Source: Aphrophora alni (Eukaryota > Arthropoda > Insecta > Hemiptera > Aphrophoridae). Taken from it: a stretch of DNA of 64,000 nucleotides. The first letter of the stretch is position 1. Every line of letters starts with the position of its first letter. A program made the translations under genes and the position numbers. Where the stretch lies: positions 98,463,668-98,527,667 of the forward strand of contig OY740774.1 of the NCBI GenBank assembly GCA_963513935.1, read 5' to 3'. The notes beneath the pieces were generated by a model, which was not told where the DNA came from, searched no databases, and worked only from the letters and a program-made list of their open reading frames with translations. Positions 60,154-64,000 of this stretch are shown here, one piece after another.

Positions 60154-60356
60154 ATAGGTCGCTATGTTGAGTAGGATGCACTTTGAGACCGCAGAGTTAT
60201 TGCTTCTTGATCTCAAGAGCATTGATTTGAAAATATGTTTTTGTGTTGTTATGACGGCCATTAGTGTGGATAGGTATGTACCTCCCCAAAACAACACGCC
60301 AAAACTCAAATTTTAATGAACAAGCGCATAGTATATAATATTTAACATTTCAAAAT

Positions 60357-60520
60357 CACAAACTGATCTTCGGCAATACAAGTGTTTTAAATATTGTCAA
60401 TAATTTGCTGTTTAGCTCTTTGACATGGTAGGTCAAACTGACTTTACAATCCGAAGTAACCCCAAGGTATTTTAACACTCCGACACCACCTGTTATCTCA
60501 CAATTACATCTACAAAATGG
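60357..60520 (-). pseudogene. Non-LTR reverse transcriptase relic (KYLGV block)
   Basis: On the minus strand the frame reads CRCNCEI, then GVLKYLGVTSDCKVSLTYHV and KELNSKL. This fits the conserved (V)KYLG..(L)D..L.W..HV..L..KL block downstream of the catalytic part of LINE RTs. An in-frame stop lies just upstream and another downstream, so it is a fossil. It adjoins the transposase relic and may be nested debris. Confidence 0.7.
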
Positions 60521-62894
60521 CTTCTATATAGAAAATTAAACATTTACATTCATTTTGTTGTGGGGAATGTTTTTTTTTTGAGTTAATGGGGGAATAAGCT
60601 TCTAACGGTTTTTGGAAGAGTAATTGTGAGGAAATTTTAATAGTTAAAAATTTAACTACAGTCTCATAACGGAAAAAGTACAATACAATACTAAAGACAG
60701 ATCAGCATTTGTTGGGCCATTAATTAAAAATTAAATGAAACAAAAAAAGTGAAAAGAAAAAAGAAATAACAGTTCGCAATGATAAATCGATATTGTTATC
60801 GTCGAAACACAACTATGAACTGCAGGAGGAAATAAGATACCGTTGATCGAATAAAAGTGTATAAATGTTTTCTTTCGTACAACCATATATTTTATTACAA
60901 AGCACAGTATATATAACTTGAAGTAGAATTGTTTTAAGTTTAAATATGTATTTTTCTGACAAAGTGAAATCATTGTTGATTATTGTATTAAACCTATAGA
61001 TATAATGTCCGAATGTTTATTATTCGACTGTCGGCACAACAGATCTTATATTATCCAATACGAAGTATATTATTATATCACTTTCTTTGTCTACTGTAGC
61101 CAGCTTACTAATTAAAACTGAGACCTGAGATTATAAAATGAGACGGATTTTGACGCACAGGATTAATTTTAAGAGTTTGTCTGAATAGATATCTACAGGA
61201 TGTGTAATGATGTCTGTTTTATTAACATCGTCTTTATTTCATTTAAGTAAAATGATTTCATTTACCTTCTGTCCTCCTGTTTATGTTTTTCTCTGAAAAT
61301 AAATTGAAAATAGATGAAATATTAAGTTCAGATTTGGTATACGTTTTTTATATTATATTACAAATATTATATAATAAGCTTATAAGTCAAAGCTAAACGT
61401 GTCGTATTCAATAATTAAGCTCCATTGCTTGTTTAGACTCAAAACGATTCTATTCCAAGTTATATATACTGTGCTTTGTAATAAAATATATTTGTAGTTT
61501 TTACGAATAAATAGTAAGTCTACAAAATAACGGTAGTTTAATATAGAATATCTTGATAATAATTATTTTTATGTAAAATTTATAAGTGACAAAATATTTT
61601 CTCCTCATACACTGATATTGTTTTTTACTTTCTCACATATATGTAGTCTAGGCAAAGTCAAAAATCAAAGTTTATCTGAAGAAAAACAGAAAATCTCTAA
61701 ATAATGATCATTGGAATGATTTTTGTCGATACATCAAATTACGGAGGGGCGGAAGAGCTACCATAAGAACAAAATACAAAATACAAAATTGGGAATTTTT
61801 AATAATCAGCTACAAATTTTAATTTGATAAAATTTCTCTCAAGTGTACTTTCTAATGACCCCCCCCCCAAAATGTATTCGTTGCCTTCTCGCCAAAGCTA
61901 CTGTCACGTGATTATCGGGGAATCAAAAAATACGTCACACAAAAAATGTAATTTCTCAAAACAAGTTCTACTGATTTCGTTAAATTTTAGTGAATATTAG
62001 TAACCCAAAATATTGTTTAAAATAAAAATAGGGCGTTCAGGAATAAATGTATAAAAACAGTCACTTGGCAGCCGTCACTAAACGCTTGATTTTAATTAAA
62101 TATGATTTACTTTGTGGACAAGTTTATGTCTCGAGCGAAGCAAGTTTAGGCCCTATTAAATATCTAAAATTGTCTTCAAAGATTTATTTAAATATTTTTA
62201 CTGACATCTACCGAACCGACATTTTTGGTGTCGAATAATTCTGATTTGTTTTTATTTGGTTTTAGCACGAATAACGTTGAGAATTTGTTGGGGGTAATTT
62301 TCTGATCAAACATTGCTCTCTGTGAATTCCTTCAGAAGGATCAAATAATTTTTTATCTTCCAACATTTTAAAATTTTTTCAGGACGTTTACATTACTGCT
62401 CTTCTTAAGCTTGGACATTTTCCATTGGGTTGCAACATGTGTTCGAACATTGTTCACTGTTTAATCAGAGTTTCCAAAAGTTTATTTTCCTTCATTATAG
62501 CAAAATGTTTGCTTGTCCGAAATTCATTATCGACCAGTTCCAACGAGAACAAACATTTCAAGCTTGAATAAGTAAAGATAATTGATTGCAAATTCCACGA
62601 ATACACAAACATTATATGATTTGAAAGTTAATTTGTGTTTATTGAAGGGATATATAATTGCATATTGTTTGAACTATATACCCTCGGAACTCTTCTGATT
62701 TTAATGTAACACTACTTGGTATGTAGGTGACATGCTGGCGTAAAAATATGTTTTTAGTATTATTTTTATATCAGTTCGTGTCCGACTTATACGCATTCAG
62801 CAAACTTTACACGATGTGATTTTGTTTGTTTGTTTATAGGTAAAAAAACACAGCTGTCATCATCGTTTAAAAATAAGAAGTGAAGAACAATGAA
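60521..62894. other. AT-rich non-coding stretch
   Basis: No supported gene in 2.4 kb. Short frames (60731-60973 minus; 62047-62238 plus) show no domain. Confidence 0.45.
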
Positions 62895-63050
62895 TTGAAG
62901 ATCTCTAGCTTTCGAATACTCTAACAGAGTCAGCTTCGGAAGAGAACAAAAGTTGGTCAGAAGAAAGAGAGAGATCTAACCCTAGATTAAATTAAGGAAG
63001 TGTAGACCCAGCTATGATACAACGGGATTGCTTCACTGTAAGTTATAAAC
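62895..63050. repeat. SINE-like family S, copy 5
   Basis: TTCGAATACTCTAACAGAGTCAG, GAACAAAAGTTGGTCAG, GAGAGATCTAACCCTAGATTA, AAGGAAGTGTAGACCCAGCTA, CGGGATTGC and TCACTGTAAGTT match the family in order. It is the fullest copy in the window. Confidence 0.55.
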
Positions 63051-63620
63051 TGTACACAATAATTTATTAAATGGTAATGTAAGAAGGAAATTACATTTAA
63101 ACTATTGGAATGAATACGTTTGCAGACATCTATGACAATCCTTAATAAAAAGAAGGGGGGAAAAAAAAAAAGAAAAAAAAAAGGTTAGTATGACCGTATT
63201 GTATACACCAAGACTTCTTAAGACTTTCCAAATAATCATTTTAACATGTTTGGTAGTGAAAGACGCTGTCGAAAGTTTAAGACGTTTTAAGTTGAGGAGT
63301 GCACATATCCTATTACTTAGTTTATTGTAAATAATATTTCACAGATTGTTTTATTCTTCGAAAGGCGTGTTACTTGCTATTAAGTGCGATATTTGGATCT
63401 TGTTTTTTCAGTAAGAATAAATCGAAAATTATTCTGAAGCATTTAATATTTTTCATTACATTAAAGTCGGTACTCTCTTTGGTTAAATTCACTTACAATG
63501 TATTTACTTATTTTGAATAAACGTTCCAGAATAGGTTTCTGCTGTCAGTTATACACATGACACGTTTACATAGATGAATAAGAAAAATAATAGTGGGCAA
63601 AGCAGTAGGATTTAGTCACT
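63051..63620. other. AT-rich non-coding stretch
   Basis: A purine-rich A/G run lies at about 63150-63182. No gene. Confidence 0.45.
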
Positions 63621-63647
63621 TCTGAAGATAATGATTTGAAATGTTCG
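63621..63647 (+). repeat. Dispersed hairpin cassette, copy j
   Basis: TCTGAAGATAATGATTTGAAATGTTCG keeps both boxes but has almost no stem. This is the weakest full-length copy. Confidence 0.4.
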
Positions 63648-64000
63648 ACAGTGGTGTTTCGCTACAAAACATGTTCTTAAGGGGGTTCGGAGGGTCCATA
63701 AGAGCCTATGTTAAATTTGTCATATTGATGACCCATTTTCTCAAAAACTACTAAAGCAATCCGGTTAAAATTTTTGTTGTTGATTTTATTACTTGTTCTC
63801 AGAAATTTAACACAGGGATTTTTTATTTAATTGATATTTTCCCTTTTTATGATTTTTATAATGTGTTATATTTAAAACGCAATACAAATTTCACATTTTT
63901 GACTGTAAAAAGATTTTTAATTCATAAAACTGAAAAATCCTGTGTTTAAGTTTACATCCAAGCTAGAAGATTATGTGGTAAAACTTTTGTACCTGTATCT
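63648..64000. other. Non-coding end of the window
   Basis: Nothing recognised. The phrase CTCAAAAACTACTAAAGCAATCCGGTTAAAATTTTTG (63752-63788) is reminiscent of old repeat sequence but has no second copy here. Confidence 0.4.

Overview
This is AT-rich, repeat-dense eukaryotic DNA. The best guess is an arthropod, and probably an insect. Two interstitial arrays of (TTAGG)n match the standard insect telomere unit. One exon has a clean GT-AG intron context and encodes part of an insect-type diacylglycerol kinase. The transposon relics (Jockey-like non-LTR ends, mariner/Tc1-like transposase pieces, a hAT-type element) fit an insect. A hemipteran is plausible, but the sequence does not prove it. No bacterial-style operon, CRISPR array, rRNA or clearly functional tRNA is visible.

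Only two kinds of coding sequence are well supported. The first is a complete Ty3/gypsy-type LTR retrotransposon on the minus strand (4236-13464). It has 1.5-kb LTRs, an initiator-Met tRNA primer site, gag, a -1 frameshift site (A AAA AAC followed by a nested stem), pro-pol with a second zinc knuckle, a polypurine tract and a 4-bp target duplication. The two LTRs differ by about two substitutions plus poly-A length changes, so the insertion is young. The second is one 204-bp exon (49325-49528, minus) of a DGK zeta/iota (rdgA-like) gene, ending the first C1 domain and starting the second. Most of the right half may be intron or flank of that gene.

Layout. 1-4 kb: AT-rich DNA, a dispersed repeat and a 428-bp (GA)n tract. 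4.2-13.5 kb: the LTR element. 13.5-18 kb: ancient repeat debris. 18.1-19.6 kb: a Jockey-like 3' relic and a hAT-type non-autonomous element. 21.4-21.8 kb: a foldback whose arms each carry a tRNA-like sequence. 24-29 kb: diverged repeat pairs, a TIR element and a tandem repeat. 30-32 kb: first copy of a repeat family with an internal 11-bp minisatellite, then a foldback MITE. 38-48 kb: microsatellites, a foldback next to a 44-base A tract, a 149-bp x 12 tandem array, SINE-like copies, and the second family copy. 48.3-49.8 kb: a shrunken tRNA relic, a TTAGG array, and the DGK exon between two related foldback MITEs. 50-64 kb: transposase and LINE relics, a 59-bp tandem array, and the third family copy carrying a 230-bp TTAGG array.

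The most interesting pattern is a short cassette, roughly CTGAAGATG - stem-loop - GAAAYG, seen at about a dozen dispersed sites. The stem sequence differs between sites while the complementarity is kept in most of them. Three copies sit in the centre of foldback MITEs. This looks like a conserved structured element spread by transposons; its function is unknown.
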